64,000 nucleotides of DNA, from contig NZ_CP070608.1 of assembly GCF_017068455.1 (NCBI RefSeq), forward strand, positions 3,143,488-3,207,487, read 5' to 3'. Source of the stretch: Fulvivirga lutea. GTDB lineage: Bacteria > Bacteroidota > Bacteroidia > Cytophagales > Cyclobacteriaceae. The position numbers were made by a program, and so were the translations under genes. Below the pieces are notes generated by a model. That model was given only the letters and a program-made list of their open reading frames with translations, searched no databases and was not told where the DNA came from. Positions 23,001 to 27,697 of the stretch are shown here, one piece after another. Numbering within the stretch: the first letter of the stretch is position 1; each line of letters begins with the position of its first letter.

Positions 23001-25236
23001 CTGTTACTTTAATCGTTACTGGACTGCCTGGGAGATTAAAAGCATTGCTAGTAATAACAATGGGAGTAACAGCCGAACCAGTACCAGCAACAACATTACT
23101 CATTGAGATTGCTCCATTAAACAGCTCATAATTAACACCAGCTTGACTATTGGCTATAGAAAATGTCAGAGTACCACCATCGCAAACACTTGTTGAACCC
23201 GGAGTAACTAGGAGGCCAGAATTAGGTAATGGATTAATTGTTACTACAATACTTGCTGCAGGACCTTCACATCCTGATACTGTTTGAGTGACATAATAAG
23301 TACTTGATCCAGCTATACTAGTATTAACACCAAGATCAGTCAAAGGGTCAGCTACAACGCCACTGTGAATATTGGTAGTTAAAGAAGCATCACTGTACCA
23401 TTCTAAATTACTTTCTGCAACGTTGAAATCAGCTACCAAGGAAGTTTCACCCACACAATAATTCAAAGTAGAATTATCAGGAGTGGGAGCTCCTGGTAAG
23501 CCTGTTACTGTAATAGCTTGACTTGGGAAATCATCATTACAACCTGTTAAGGCATCAATAGCTCTTACAAATAAACTAGTTTGGGATGTAGATAAGGCAC
23601 TAGTTGTAAGATTAATATTACCTGACGTTCCTGCTGCTACGGAACTTACAGATGAACTTGTATTATCAAAAACTTCATAATTAACTCCGGGAGTACTAGA
23701 AACAACTTGTACTGTAATCGTTTGACCTGCACAAACACTCGTTGAACTATAATTGACAGTTAGGGCAGTGCTTGGTAGTGCATTAATAGTGTGAGTAATT
23801 GTGCTGGAAATAGCACTACAAGTACCATTCTCATAAGCAATAGCGTAAATTTCATCTGCATTATTTAACGTAGTTAGATCATATGTAGCATCAGCACTAG
23901 GTCCCTGAACAGAGACATCATTCACGAAAAACTCATATGTAACTGGTAAGCTTGGTGAACCACCTGTAGATGTTGTGAAGGTAACAGATTCACCATCACA
24001 ACTTGTATTAGCCGTAGCAGAGCTTGATATATTGGCAGAAAATCCCCCACTTACTGTGACTGTGGCCGTATTAGATAATACAGCCTCGCAAGGATTACCC
24101 TGAGATGCAACGACTTGAAATGTAGTACTAGATGTAAGTGTACCTGTTGGTAGACTGATAGTACCTCCGGTACCCGCAACGGGAGATCCGATATCAACAG
24201 GGCCCGCAGTGTTTTGAAGCTGATAATTAATACCTGTTTCTGAAAGAGCTACATCTATTGTTGTAGATTCATTAGAACATATAGTAGGGTCACTGGCACT
24301 AACACTTAGACTTAAGTCTGGATCTTGATAAACAGTAACACCTTGAGAAACAGTGCAAGGAGTAAAGGATACAAAATCATCAGTTGCTACTGACCAGTTA
24401 GTTAAATTTCTTCCTGGTGTTCCGTAATACTCAATAGTACTACCTCCTACTATGTTTTCACCCCCGACAACACCCGATATTCCTTGTACTCTATTGCCAC
24501 CATCACTATCAATGTTCTGAGAATGAATTTCAATAGCGTTTGTACCTTCATAGAGTTTTATCTGCATGTTCACCGTATTAAAACTTCCTCCAGGTGCAAT
24601 CCAATGAGGAACATCAGCATACTCTACGACAAAAACACGATTGGGTGAAGACCCAAAAACCTCGTATCTAATAACTGGTATGAAATTGTCAAAATCAGAC
24701 GGATCCAAATCATCCCATGCTCCTGCGATATAAAAATACGGCTCACTCGTGTCTGATAAATTTTCTGGAGAAGCATCAATTGTCGCTGAATTTATAAAAG
24801 TTAGATAGCCATTAGAAGAAATATAAACTGTTGAGAAATTAGTTCCTAATAGATTAAAAGTAAATCCTAAACTCACCAAGGCTGAGGCATCGTCTCCCAA
24901 TCCTAAATCAGAAGTAGTTAATGTAGACCAAGATATAGTGGAGGATTGATTAACCTCATAAGCAGAGTAAGTAATGGTGTGGTTACCAATACCAGCAACA
25001 GAAGGATCGAAGGATGTTCCAGATATGCCTGAACCACTTAAAATACCACCTGAACTATTAATAGCGTCATTTGGAGACAATGTAAGAAGTACACTTCCAT
25101 CAGATTCACAATATTCAGTAGCTAGACCTGTAATTGTGCATTGAGCCTGTGAATATTGAGGTATACAATAAATAATGCTAACCATTAAAAAGGTTAGCCA
25201 AAATGGGAATTTAACAAATGAGTTTACTATTCTCAT
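5083..25236 (-). CDS. Giant T9SS-secreted repeat protein (about 6,717 residues), probable surface adhesin
   Basis: One uninterrupted frame of about 20.2 kb. The start is taken at the ATG at 25236, which gives a standard signal peptide ending SQA|QC; a GTG 21 bp upstream is less likely. After an N-terminal nidogen-like globular segment (about 90-300) come dozens of PKD/Ig-like beta-sandwich units of 80-100 residues, most with a conserved Cys pair (VCxG/CSDE ... GC/DCAG). Twelve identical 171-residue units and about 15 units in triads form two arrays. Near the C-terminus are two clearer PKD domains, a jelly-roll-like segment, an Omp28/thioredoxin-like domain and a type A T9SS sorting domain (SVYPNPANG ... 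YRKLAVM). It should be exported by Sec, then T9SS, and anchored on the surface. Adhesion, gliding or predation roles are inference. It is the last gene of the nSTAND operon. Confidence 0.92.
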   Translation of the reverse strand: MRIVNSFVKFPFWLTFLMVSIIYCIPQYSQAQCTITGLATEYCESDGSVLLTLSPNDAINSSGGILSGSGISGTSFDPSVAGIGNHTITYSAYEVNQSSTISWSTLTTSDLGLGDDASALVSLGFTFNLLGTNFSTVYISSNGYLTFINSATIDASPENLSDTSEPYFYIAGAWDDLDPSDFDNFIPVIRYEVFGSSPNRVFVVEYADVPHWIAPGGSFNTVNMQIKLYEGTNAIEIHSQNIDSDGGNRVQGISGVVGGENIVGGSTIEYYGTPGRNLTNWSVATDDFVSFTPCTVSQGVTVYQDPDLSLSVSASDPTICSNESTTIDVALSETGINYQLQNTAGPVDIGSPVAGTGGTISLPTGTLTSSTTFQVVASQGNPCEAVLSNTATVTVSGGFSANISSSATANTSCDGESVTFTTSTGGSPSLPVTYEFFVNDVSVQGPSADATYDLTTLNNADEIYAIAYENGTCSAISSTITHTINALPSTALTVNYSSTSVCAGQTITVQVVSSTPGVNYEVFDNTSSSVSSVAAGTSGNINLTTSALSTSQTSLFVRAIDALTGCNDDFPSQAITVTGLPGAPTPDNSTLNYCVGETSLVADFNVAESNLEWYSDASLTTNIHSGVVADPLTDLGVNTSIAGSSTYYVTQTVSGCEGPAASIVVTINPLPNSGLLVTPGSTSVCDGGTLTFSIANSQAGVNYELFNGAISMSNVVAGTGSAVTPIVITSNAFNLPGSPVTIKVTATNAATLCSVDLTDTELITVNPIPTALPVTIADASICNGGSTNVQIANSESGVNYQLRNNVGNVAIGSPVAGTGLAAPIDLPTGALTSSTTFNVLAINATTGCDAQMSNTIGVTVNAIPSPTVSGDNDVCDGNVAVYTTQAGQSNYVWSVSAGGTITSGGTGTDNTATVTWSTVGAQSVSVNYDNASGCDALSATTYNVTVNPNPVPSITPSATTVCVGDAGTTYSVPAVGGDTYNWTVVGGTITAGAGTDEITVTWNTAGAGSVSVVQTTTATGCFGSASQAVTVNAIPSPTVSGDNDVCDGNVAVYTTQAGQSNYVWSVSAGGTITSGGTGTDNTATVTWSTVGAQSVSVNYDNASGCDALSATTYNVTVNPNPVPSITPSATTVCVGDAGTTYSVPAVGGDTYNWTVVGGTITAGAGTDEITVTWNTAGAGSVSVVQTTTATGCFGSASQAVTVNAIPSPTVSGDNDVCDGNVAVYTTQAGQSNYVWSVSAGGTITSGGTGTDNTATVTWSTVGAQSVSVNYDNASGCDALSATTYNVTVNPNPVPSITPSATTVCVGDAGTTYSVPAVGGDTYNWTVVGGTITAGAGTNSITVTWNTAGAGSVSVVQTTTATGCFGSASQAVTVNAIPSPTVSGDNDVCDGNVAVYTTQAGQSNYVWSVSAGGTITSGGTGTDNTATVTWSTVGAQSVSVNYDNASGCDALSATTYNVTVNPNPVPSITPSATTVCVGDAGTTYSVPAVGGDTYNWTVVGGTITAGAGTDEITVTWNTAGAGSVSVVQTTTATGCFGSASQAVTVNAIPSPTVSGDNDVCDGNVAVYTTQAGQSNYVWSVSAGGTITSGGTGTDNTATVTWSTVGAQSVSVNYDNASGCDALSAMTYNVTVNPNPVPSITPSATTVCVGDAGTTYSVPAVGGDTYNWTVVGGTITAGTGTNSITVTWNTAGAGSVSVVQTTTATGCFGSASQAVTVNAIPSPTVSGDNDVCDGNVAVYTTQAGQSNYVWSVSAGGTITSGGTGTDNTATVTWSTVGAQSVSVNYDNASGCDALSATTYNVTVNPNPVPSITPSATTVCVGDAGTTYSVPAVGGDTYNWTVVGGTITAGTGTNSITVTWNTAGAGSVSVVQTTTATGCFGSASQAVTVNAIPSPTVSGDNDVCDGNVVVYTTQAGQSNYVWSVSAGGTITSGGTGTDNTATVTWSTVGAQSVSVNYDNASGCDALSATTYNVTVNPNPVPSITPSATTVCVGDAGTTYSVPAVGGDTYNWTVVGGTITAGTGTNSITVTWNTAGAGSVSVVQTTTATGCFGSASQAVTVNAIPSPTVSGDNDVCDGNVAVYTTQAGQSNYVWSVSAGGTITSGGTGTDNTATVTWSTVGAQSVSVNYDNASGCDALSATTYNVTVNPNPVPSITPSATTVCVGDAGTTYSVPAVGGDTYNWTVVGGTITAGTGTNSITVTWNTAGAGSVSVVQTTTATGCFGSASQAVTVNAIPSPTVSGDNDVCDGNVVVYTTQAGQSNYVWSVSAGGTITSGGTGTDNTATVTWSTVGAQSVSVNYDNASGCDALSAMTYNVTVNPNPVPSITPSATTVCVGDAGTTYSVPAVGGDTYNWTVVGGTITAGTGTNSITVTWNTAGAGSVSVVQTTTATGCFGSASQAVTVNAIPSPTVSGDNDVCDGNVAVYTTQAGQSNYVWSVSAGGTITSGGTGTDNTATVTWSTVGAQSVSVNYDNASGCDALSATTYNVTVNPNPVPSITPSATTVCVGDAGTTYSVPAVGGDTYNWTVVGGTITAGTGTNSITVTWNTAGAGSVSVVQTTTATGCFGSASQAVTVNAIPSPTVSGDNDVCDGNVVVYTTQAGQSNYVWSVSAGGTITSGGTGTDNTATVTWSTVGAQSVSVNYDNASGCDALSATTYNVTVNPNPVPSITPSATTVCVGDAGTTYSVPAVGGDTYNWTVVGGTITAGTGTNSITVTWNTAGAGSVSVVQTTTATGCFGSASQAVTVNAIPSPTVSGDNDVCDGNVAVYTTQAGQSNYVWSVSAGGTITSGGTGTDNTATVTWSTVGAQSVSVNYDNASGCDALSATTYNVTVNPNPVPSITPSATTVCVGDAGTTYSVPAVGGDTYNWTVVGGTITAGTGTNSITVTWNTAGAGSVSVVQTTTATGCFGSASQAVTVNAIPTLSVSPLAESICDGGTTNIALSTPNGAGDGYRWTISAVSGLTGASAQGSIGTPVAGPIAQTLTLDAANVSGSVTYTIYSVNSLTGCESVGRDVIVTVTPLPTPTISGASNVCENETGVVYSTLAGQTNYIWNVSAGATVTAGGTTSDNTITVDWGSAGAESVSVNYTDANGCTAASATTFSVTVETLPTASISGSTSVCPGVSTDLTFSLTGTGPNYDVIYTDGSSNIIITGVSNGHTVSVTPLATTTYTLVSAVDLGTGCEAVSLTGSATVSVLASPVTASNLAFNTACSDDPIGVTLLLEGGGSASSWDVEVISKDGNLTGGPSVGVIGTGLAETIIFNNTFNNVSSTSGDIVYRVIPNSGGGCSGSPFNITVTINPEPVGTTIAAGTITGCSDEALNYSLQDNINLSNSVLSTFVWSAADNADPDVTGENSGNTSGSVINDIITNTSGVPQDIVYTVTPTSADGCQGNQFNITVTVDPEPVSTASNYNSTICSGEALSRNLQSDISGGLSSTFTWLATTPNGQVSGESTSNQSSSILDDVLINTSTSPQVVIYTVTPISSPFGCSGNPYTVSVTINPEPVTDPLLSTVGVCSDEVLGINLITNGTSGTADRWNVSVVSQDVNLTGTPTTGTGLAATALSGDSYTNVSSISGRVVYRVIPITASPEDCAGDAFDITVTVQPKPVTEPTLSTISACSDNSIGLNLATNGVSVNADRWDVSIVSQDANVTGTPTSGPGLAAGVLASDVFNNISSTPGNVVYRVTPITASPNDCAGNPFDITVTVNPEPVVNTTTPVTVCSDAITGITLTTTGTSGPVSSWTVNLISQDANVSGTPTTGSGLSATAIQNNVFTNVSSTSGNVVYQVIPVTAAGCLGNAYNVTLIVEPEPVTDPTLSAVGLCSDEVLGITLATNGTSVAADRWNVSLVSKDVNLTGTPTTGTGLAAGALAGDSYTNVSSISGRVIYRVTPISASPDDCAGNAFDITVTVQPEPVVLSSLATLSVCSDNVIGLNLATNGVSVNADRWDVSIVSQDANVTGTPTSGPGLAAGALASDVFNNISSTPGNVVYRVTPITASPNDCEGNPFDITVTINPEPVVNTTTPVTVCSDEITGITLTTTGTSGPVSSWTVNLISQDANVSGTPTTGSGLSSTAIQNNIFTNVSSTSGNVVYQVIPVTAAGCLGNAYNVTLTVEPEPVTDPTLSAVGLCSDEVLGITLVTNGTSVAADRWNVSLVSKDVNLIGTPTIGTGLAAGALAGDSFTNTSNSSGNIIYRVTPISASPDDCAGNPFNITVTVQPEPVVLSSLSSLSVCSDNAIGLTLLTNGVSVVADRWDVSIVSQDANVTGTPTSGPGLAAGALSSDVFNNISSTPGNVVYRVTPITASPNDCAGNPFDITVTVNPEPVVNTSTPVTVCSDEITGITLTTTGISGPVSSWTVNLISQDANVSGTPTTGSGLSSTAIQNNIFTNVSSTSGNVVYQVIPVTAAGCLGNAYNVTLTVEPEPVTDPTLSAVGLCSDEVLGITLATNGTSVAADRWNVSLVSKDVNLTGTPTTGTGLAAGALAGDSFTNISGTFGRVVYRVTPISASPDDCAGNPFDITVTVQPVPETAPSIASVSACSDVSIGLTLITTASSAAADRWDVSIVSQDANVTGTPTSGSGLAAGALASDVFNNISSIPGNVVYRVTPITAAPDNCAGNPFDITVTVNPEPVVNTTTPVTVCSDEVTGVTLTTTGTSGPVSSWTVNLISQDANVSGTPTTGSGLSATAIQNNVFTNVSSTSGNVVYEVIPVTAAGCLGDAYNVTLIVEPEPVTDPTLSAVGLCSDDVLGITLITNGTSVAADRWNVSLVSKDVNLTGTPTTGTGLAAGALAGDSYTNTSVTFGRVVYRVTPISASPDDCVGNAFDITVTVQPEPETNPSLSTISVCSDIATGLILNTNPSSVLADRWNVSIVSQDANVTGTPTSGSGLAAGALASDVFNNISSTPGNVVYRVTPITASPNDCAGNPFDITVTVRPEPVVNTTTPVTVCSDEITGITLTTTGTSGPVSSWTVNLISQDANVSGTPTTGSGLSATAIQNNVFTNVSSTSGNVVYEVIPVTAAGCLGDAYNVTLTVEPEPVTDPALASITICSDELLSALLTTNGSSVPADRWDISVVSQDVNLIGTPTTGTGLATGALSGDSFTNTSNTTGRIIYRVTPFSATPQDCAGNAFNITVTVLPEPVTAPSISAKTVCSNDPIGLVLVTNGVSVTANRWDVSLVSQAAGITGTPTTGTGLASTAIQNDVFNNSNNSPQDVVYRVTPISATPADCAGDPFDITVTIEPQPVMAINNINTEICSGSSTNIELSSLTDNAIIRLDAVTNASNVSGFTTPGVTFTPGAGTVAITDVLTNNTNNPISITYEFSIQVNGCPDDVGPFSTVVTVNPNPTLTLTNNKTLICSGDQVDIDLNTPTLNGQINLVSVNYGAASGTLTAPIVYSNGDNINEVITNTTTAAVDVIYEFNVTTTDLCPVTASPASQFITVKVSPDPNFDVINNAPTICSGESANIDITSTTSGAVIELINVTASSAQIQGVLPVGATFLNGANISNILSHTTNTVQTVIYEFEATLNGCISASTISRTITINPIPTMNTSVDALTICEGETTNIVLTNPNNIAGTNYSWTVVDNPNVAGESAGSGGPNTATIAQTLTLAPGVTTTQTVTYNIRPDAGGCNGNIKSIIVTINPTPTITASADETLCSGETTNITINGAPDNVSNTNFSWTVINNVNNVSGAANGSGTAINQTLFVNNNSPSGSVTYRITPNANGCSGAFEDVTVNVNPRPVVFAGFDYAICADEGSISLSASITGAATSGVWTGGNNASGYSNNPVVNGEVIEYTFDVTDSLAGFVTFTLTTNDPDGAGPCTAVSDQITVTINSLPVVDFNGLPADAAENDPPIPLFGSPSGGIFSGDGISGNSFNPAGANVEEDNFVTYTYTEPSTGCTNSITKSIFINGTTPIDVGNDNVQVCLSEPPVLLEANPTGGTWTGTGVANVGGTNYEFDPADADVGTHIVTYSFTNSSGATSTAELTFEVLPVPEVNFVESSNCIDQPITFNDLSTIDNSVFASAAITEWDWEFKDENDVLIFGSTDQNPVVQFLSPGEKFVTLRVTSTTDGKTCTTTVIDRSVTIGEEPDVFFSWQSVCNGDFTAFIDETDLNVGSISNYTWDFSDGVTVSGAGSTTLNELHGNGSETIGTLAAPEHKYFNVGDYDVTLTVETDLGCIKSYTQNIDILPQTEINQFPYFESFDTNDGDWAEEVELLRDPNLNSPNSWVYSNAGSGSILPKYSGDGFWWTGENGTGYYNDEQSWVNGPCFNLSGLNRPMVSMKIISSTDQGFDGAVLQYSTDGGINWENLGGLNEGGINWYNSGSISSKPGDQDFGFGWTGEIQKSEDGTLQWVEVAHNLNAVKGVSNVLLRVAFGSNSDNSEDQINGFAFDDVYVGEKQRLVFLEHFTDLGRVSSRDADIHIESLKNSQIDEFDTVDFTSIQYHINDTGTDIFNQANPGDPSARSIYYGVSQAPSSLLDGSNSGFNGNTFGITTRELDRRALINPLFDISIDTLSTSAEELSVRATFTARQAINEVVTLQVALIENNVVLDGSAQVYNNILKKLLLGGEGKSINNTWVVGQTETVDINWEIDVEIFEPANLYLVAFVQNKSSREIYGTVQKKAQNQNESIVTGIGEDVMEQAKSISVYPNPANGRVNFLIEDIALSDYTWKIVDQRGVSVISGNLEFNALGLYTVSTEELRNGVYYVIIEAQNKPLIYRKLAVMNRR
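5099..5132 (+). terminator. Possible terminator for the kinase/receiver operon, inside the convergent giant gene
   Basis: ACCGCTA / TAGCGGT arms with a 13-nt loop, then TTATTTT on the plus strand. The plus-strand gene ends at 5076 and the giant gene ends at 5083, so this hairpin overlaps the last codons of the giant gene. The stem is short and the U-run is interrupted. Confidence 0.5.
10157..14746 (-). repeat. Higher-order tandem repeat, about 5 x 918 bp (three ~100-residue units each)
   Basis: Within the giant gene, units beginning TDPxLS, then a variable unit, then VNTTTPVTVCSDE recur as triads. Corresponding positions recur at 918 bp or exact multiples (for example 10388, 11306 and 13142; and 12389 and 14225). 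The TDP unit starts near 14746 and again near 10157, a distance of five periods. Copies differ by many substitutions, mostly in the middle unit, so this array is older than the 513-bp array. Confidence 0.85.
16490..22645 (-). repeat. Tandem array of 12 x 513 bp, nearly identical
   Basis: The boundary block GGTATCGCATTCACCGTCAC occurs at 16490 and again at 22646, exactly 12 x 513 bp apart, and once per period in between. Each period encodes 171 residues: two PKD-like units (one with VCDG...SGCD, one with VCVG...TGCF). Copies differ at only a few sites: NVAV/NVVV, SATT/SAMT and GAGTDE/GAGTNS/GTGTNS. Protein-order copies 5-8 (18542-20593) and 9-12 (16490-18541) share the same variant pattern, including SAMT 2052 bp apart, so a four-copy block was itself duplicated. 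Confidence 0.97.
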
Positions 25237-25369
25237 AGAAAGCGATAAGCCAAGCACAACTGTTTATATAATATATCTTCGTATTGTAACCTCAATTTAA
25301 GAAGCTCAGTTAAATAAAAAATTTATAAGTTCCTCTAAACCATTAATTTATCTAAAATGTAATTAATAT

Positions 25370-26599
25370 CTATGGTTTTAGTTCTCCTAGAGAACTAGTT
25401 TTAATAAAAGCAATCTTTCTTTGGCTTTCCAGATCAACTGTTCCTAAAATATAAATTGAACCATCAGCTGCCTGATTAACTTTTGCAGCAGCATCGTTAT
25501 CCACACCTCCGAATGATTTAGTCCAAACAATACTTCCAATATCTGATATTTTAATTAACTCTATATCTCCACTAACACCAAAATTTGAAGTGCCTAACAC
25601 CAAAAAACCACCACTTACGGATTGAGAAATGGAAGCTGCGTTGGCAACATTTTGTAAACTTAAATTTGAAGAACTTACAAAATTTATATTACTTCTAACA
25701 CGTGCTGTAAAAATACTATTGATACCTTGTTGAATAGAAGTGCCTACCATAGAATAGCCACCATCTATAGTATTGATAATTTGTGTTGCATTTTCGTTTC
25801 CTAACGTTCCATAATATTGTGTTTCAAACGTTGAGGTTGCATCACCCAAGTTATTCACAGGAAACAAGATCATATTAAACCCATCTTGCTGTTCACCTGA
25901 ATTAGGATCGTCAGAGGTTCCAAAGTAAATGAATGAACCGTCTGGGCGTTCAACTAATTGCTGCCCTATATCTACTCCAGCCAATCCAGTAATTTCTTTC
26001 CATAAAAATGATTCTACTTTTTGGAGACTGTTATTCAATCTTATTGAATAAAAATCTTGCAAATCAGTAGCAGGATTATAAACTGCTTTGTTAATATCCA
26101 CATTCTCAGTTGACCCAACGCCAATAATATCTTGATTTGAAGCTACCAATATGCTATTTATTTGTTCTGAAGTACCAGGAAAGCCAAAAACAGCACTGTC
26201 TATTTTTACGCCATCAGGACTCACTTTTAAAATCATTACATCGGTAGCAGCGGAATTTTGTTCTGTTAGTGTTGCACTAATAATCAAATTCCCAGAAGCA
26301 TCTAATTCTAAATCTGATGGGTCTTCATTTTGATTACCCCCAAATGTATTAGACCATATTTCATTTCCTACTTCGTCTGTTCTGGTTAGCCAGATCTGTG
26401 AAGCCGAGTTTGATAAAATACTTTTCCCCAAAACAACAAACCCACCATCTGAGAGCGATACAAAATCAACTCCCTCCTGATCACCTGAATCTCCGTAATA
26501 CTTTATGAAGTAATCCTCGAACCTTGGCTCAAGACTATCTTCAGTATCACATCCTGACATGATAGCAATCAATACGATATATAACAGATATCTTATCAC
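25370..26599 (-). CDS. Lipoprotein with propeller-like repeats
   Basis: A 409-residue protein with a lipoprotein signal peptide; the lipobox IMSGC places the lipidated Cys at about residue 17. The start is GTG at 26599, the only start that preserves the signal peptide. The mature part has at least six repeats of the form (D/S)GGF-hydrophobic-G-(T/S) about 50 residues apart (SDGGFVVLG, IDGGYSMVG, VSGGFLVLG, ADGSIYILG), each with a W or F and G motif before it. These suggest a beta-propeller. It should be anchored in the outer membrane. It lies 9 bp after the barrel gene and 133 bp before the giant gene in the same operon, so a role in docking or maturation of that protein is a reasonable inference. 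No enzymatic residues were recognised. Confidence 0.8.
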   Translation of the reverse strand: MIRYLLYIVLIAIMSGCDTEDSLEPRFEDYFIKYYGDSGDQEGVDFVSLSDGGFVVLGKSILSNSASQIWLTRTDEVGNEIWSNTFGGNQNEDPSDLELDASGNLIISATLTEQNSAATDVMILKVSPDGVKIDSAVFGFPGTSEQINSILVASNQDIIGVGSTENVDINKAVYNPATDLQDFYSIRLNNSLQKVESFLWKEITGLAGVDIGQQLVERPDGSFIYFGTSDDPNSGEQQDGFNMILFPVNNLGDATSTFETQYYGTLGNENATQIINTIDGGYSMVGTSIQQGINSIFTARVRSNINFVSSSNLSLQNVANAASISQSVSGGFLVLGTSNFGVSGDIELIKISDIGSIVWTKSFGGVDNDAAAKVNQAADGSIYILGTVDLESQRKIAFIKTSSLGELKP

Positions 26600-26608
26600 T
26601 AGTAAATT

Positions 26609-27691
26609 CTATTTGTCAAAAAGTCGTCTGAACAATCCTTTTTTCTCATCAATCTTTCTTGGTTTATACAATGGCCAAATGTAGCCAGCAGTAACTTCTA
26701 TATTCGTTAACCGTTTATAGTCGTCAACCATACCATATTTGTACAAAAGCGATTGATTTGAATACTGATTATTTTCATCAACAATGTTATTCATTCCCCA
26801 TGAGTATCTGGCATCCAGGAATAAATAATTATACCCTATCCGATACCTCACTCCAATACCACCAAGAATATTATGATTGACTCTATTTCTTAAGTCAATT
26901 AAATTCTCCTCGGGTCCGGTTACACTAATTTCTGACCTGTCACCTTCTCCGGAAATAACAAGATCTTTTAACTCCAATTCAGCTCGCGCTCCAATCAGGT
27001 AATTAAATGAATAACCTGCATAAACATAAGGGTGCCAATCGTTGAATTTCATTCTATATTTTAGAAATATGGGAACATTTAACATTGACTGAATTTCCAA
27101 CATATCTTGAGCGTCACCATTGAATAAAGTGTTTTTGTAATTATATCTCCTATTACTGTAATTTAATTCCAACCCTAGGCTTAGGTGATTGCTTAAGTTC
27201 AGCTCAGCGCCACCACCTAAGTTAAACCCGGCACCCATAGAATATTCTTCTTGCGACTGCTCTGTATTATCAACCCCAAAATTTACAATTGAAGATGCAT
27301 TTGTGAAGTTTAATCCTCCTCTAGCATACAATATAAATATGGGTGTTGTAGTAAATTTTTCATTTAGGTAAACAATATCAACAGGATCATTCTCTGGATC
27401 CACTGTATATTCAGGATCAAGTCTAAGAAGCTTTAAATAACTGTCTTCAGCACTTATAGGATCATCTATAAGCAAGTATGTTCTTGTTAGAATTAAGTAA
27501 GACTCTATTTTTTGAACCTTATTAAATCCATTATCTAAACATGGTTTTAAAATTGCGGGAATAGAATATAAATGCCCTCTCTCAAAGTTTGTTCTGGCTT
27601 GTTCAAGCGTATTTGTACAATCTACCTTTTGAGCCAAGGCAAAATTGCAAAACGATATAAGTAACCAAACTATAGAAAGCCTTTTTAACAT
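26609..27691 (-). CDS. Outer-membrane beta-barrel protein with N-terminal TPR-like segment
   Basis: A 360-residue protein with a signal peptide (cleavage about LAQ|KVD at 21). Residues about 25-115 are helical with a TPR-like pattern (ARTNFERGHLYSI ... AEDSYLKLLRLDPEY). From about 118 on there are alternating amphipathic strands of a PorT-like or OMP_b-brl barrel (ARGGLNF, GAGFNLGGGAEL, LGLELNYSNRRY, YVYAGYSFNYLIGARAEL, GGIGVRYRIG, TAGYIW). It lies 6 bp after the nSTAND gene and 9 bp before the lipoprotein gene. The TPR part would sit in the periplasm and could contact a periplasmic partner. The family is clear; the specific role is not. Confidence 0.82.
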   Translation of the reverse strand: MLKRLSIVWLLISFCNFALAQKVDCTNTLEQARTNFERGHLYSIPAILKPCLDNGFNKVQKIESYLILTRTYLLIDDPISAEDSYLKLLRLDPEYTVDPENDPVDIVYLNEKFTTTPIFILYARGGLNFTNASSIVNFGVDNTEQSQEEYSMGAGFNLGGGAELNLSNHLSLGLELNYSNRRYNYKNTLFNGDAQDMLEIQSMLNVPIFLKYRMKFNDWHPYVYAGYSFNYLIGARAELELKDLVISGEGDRSEISVTGPEENLIDLRNRVNHNILGGIGVRYRIGYNYLFLDARYSWGMNNIVDENNQYSNQSLLYKYGMVDDYKRLTNIEVTAGYIWPLYKPRKIDEKKGLFRRLFDK

Positions 27692-27697
27692 GTATTT

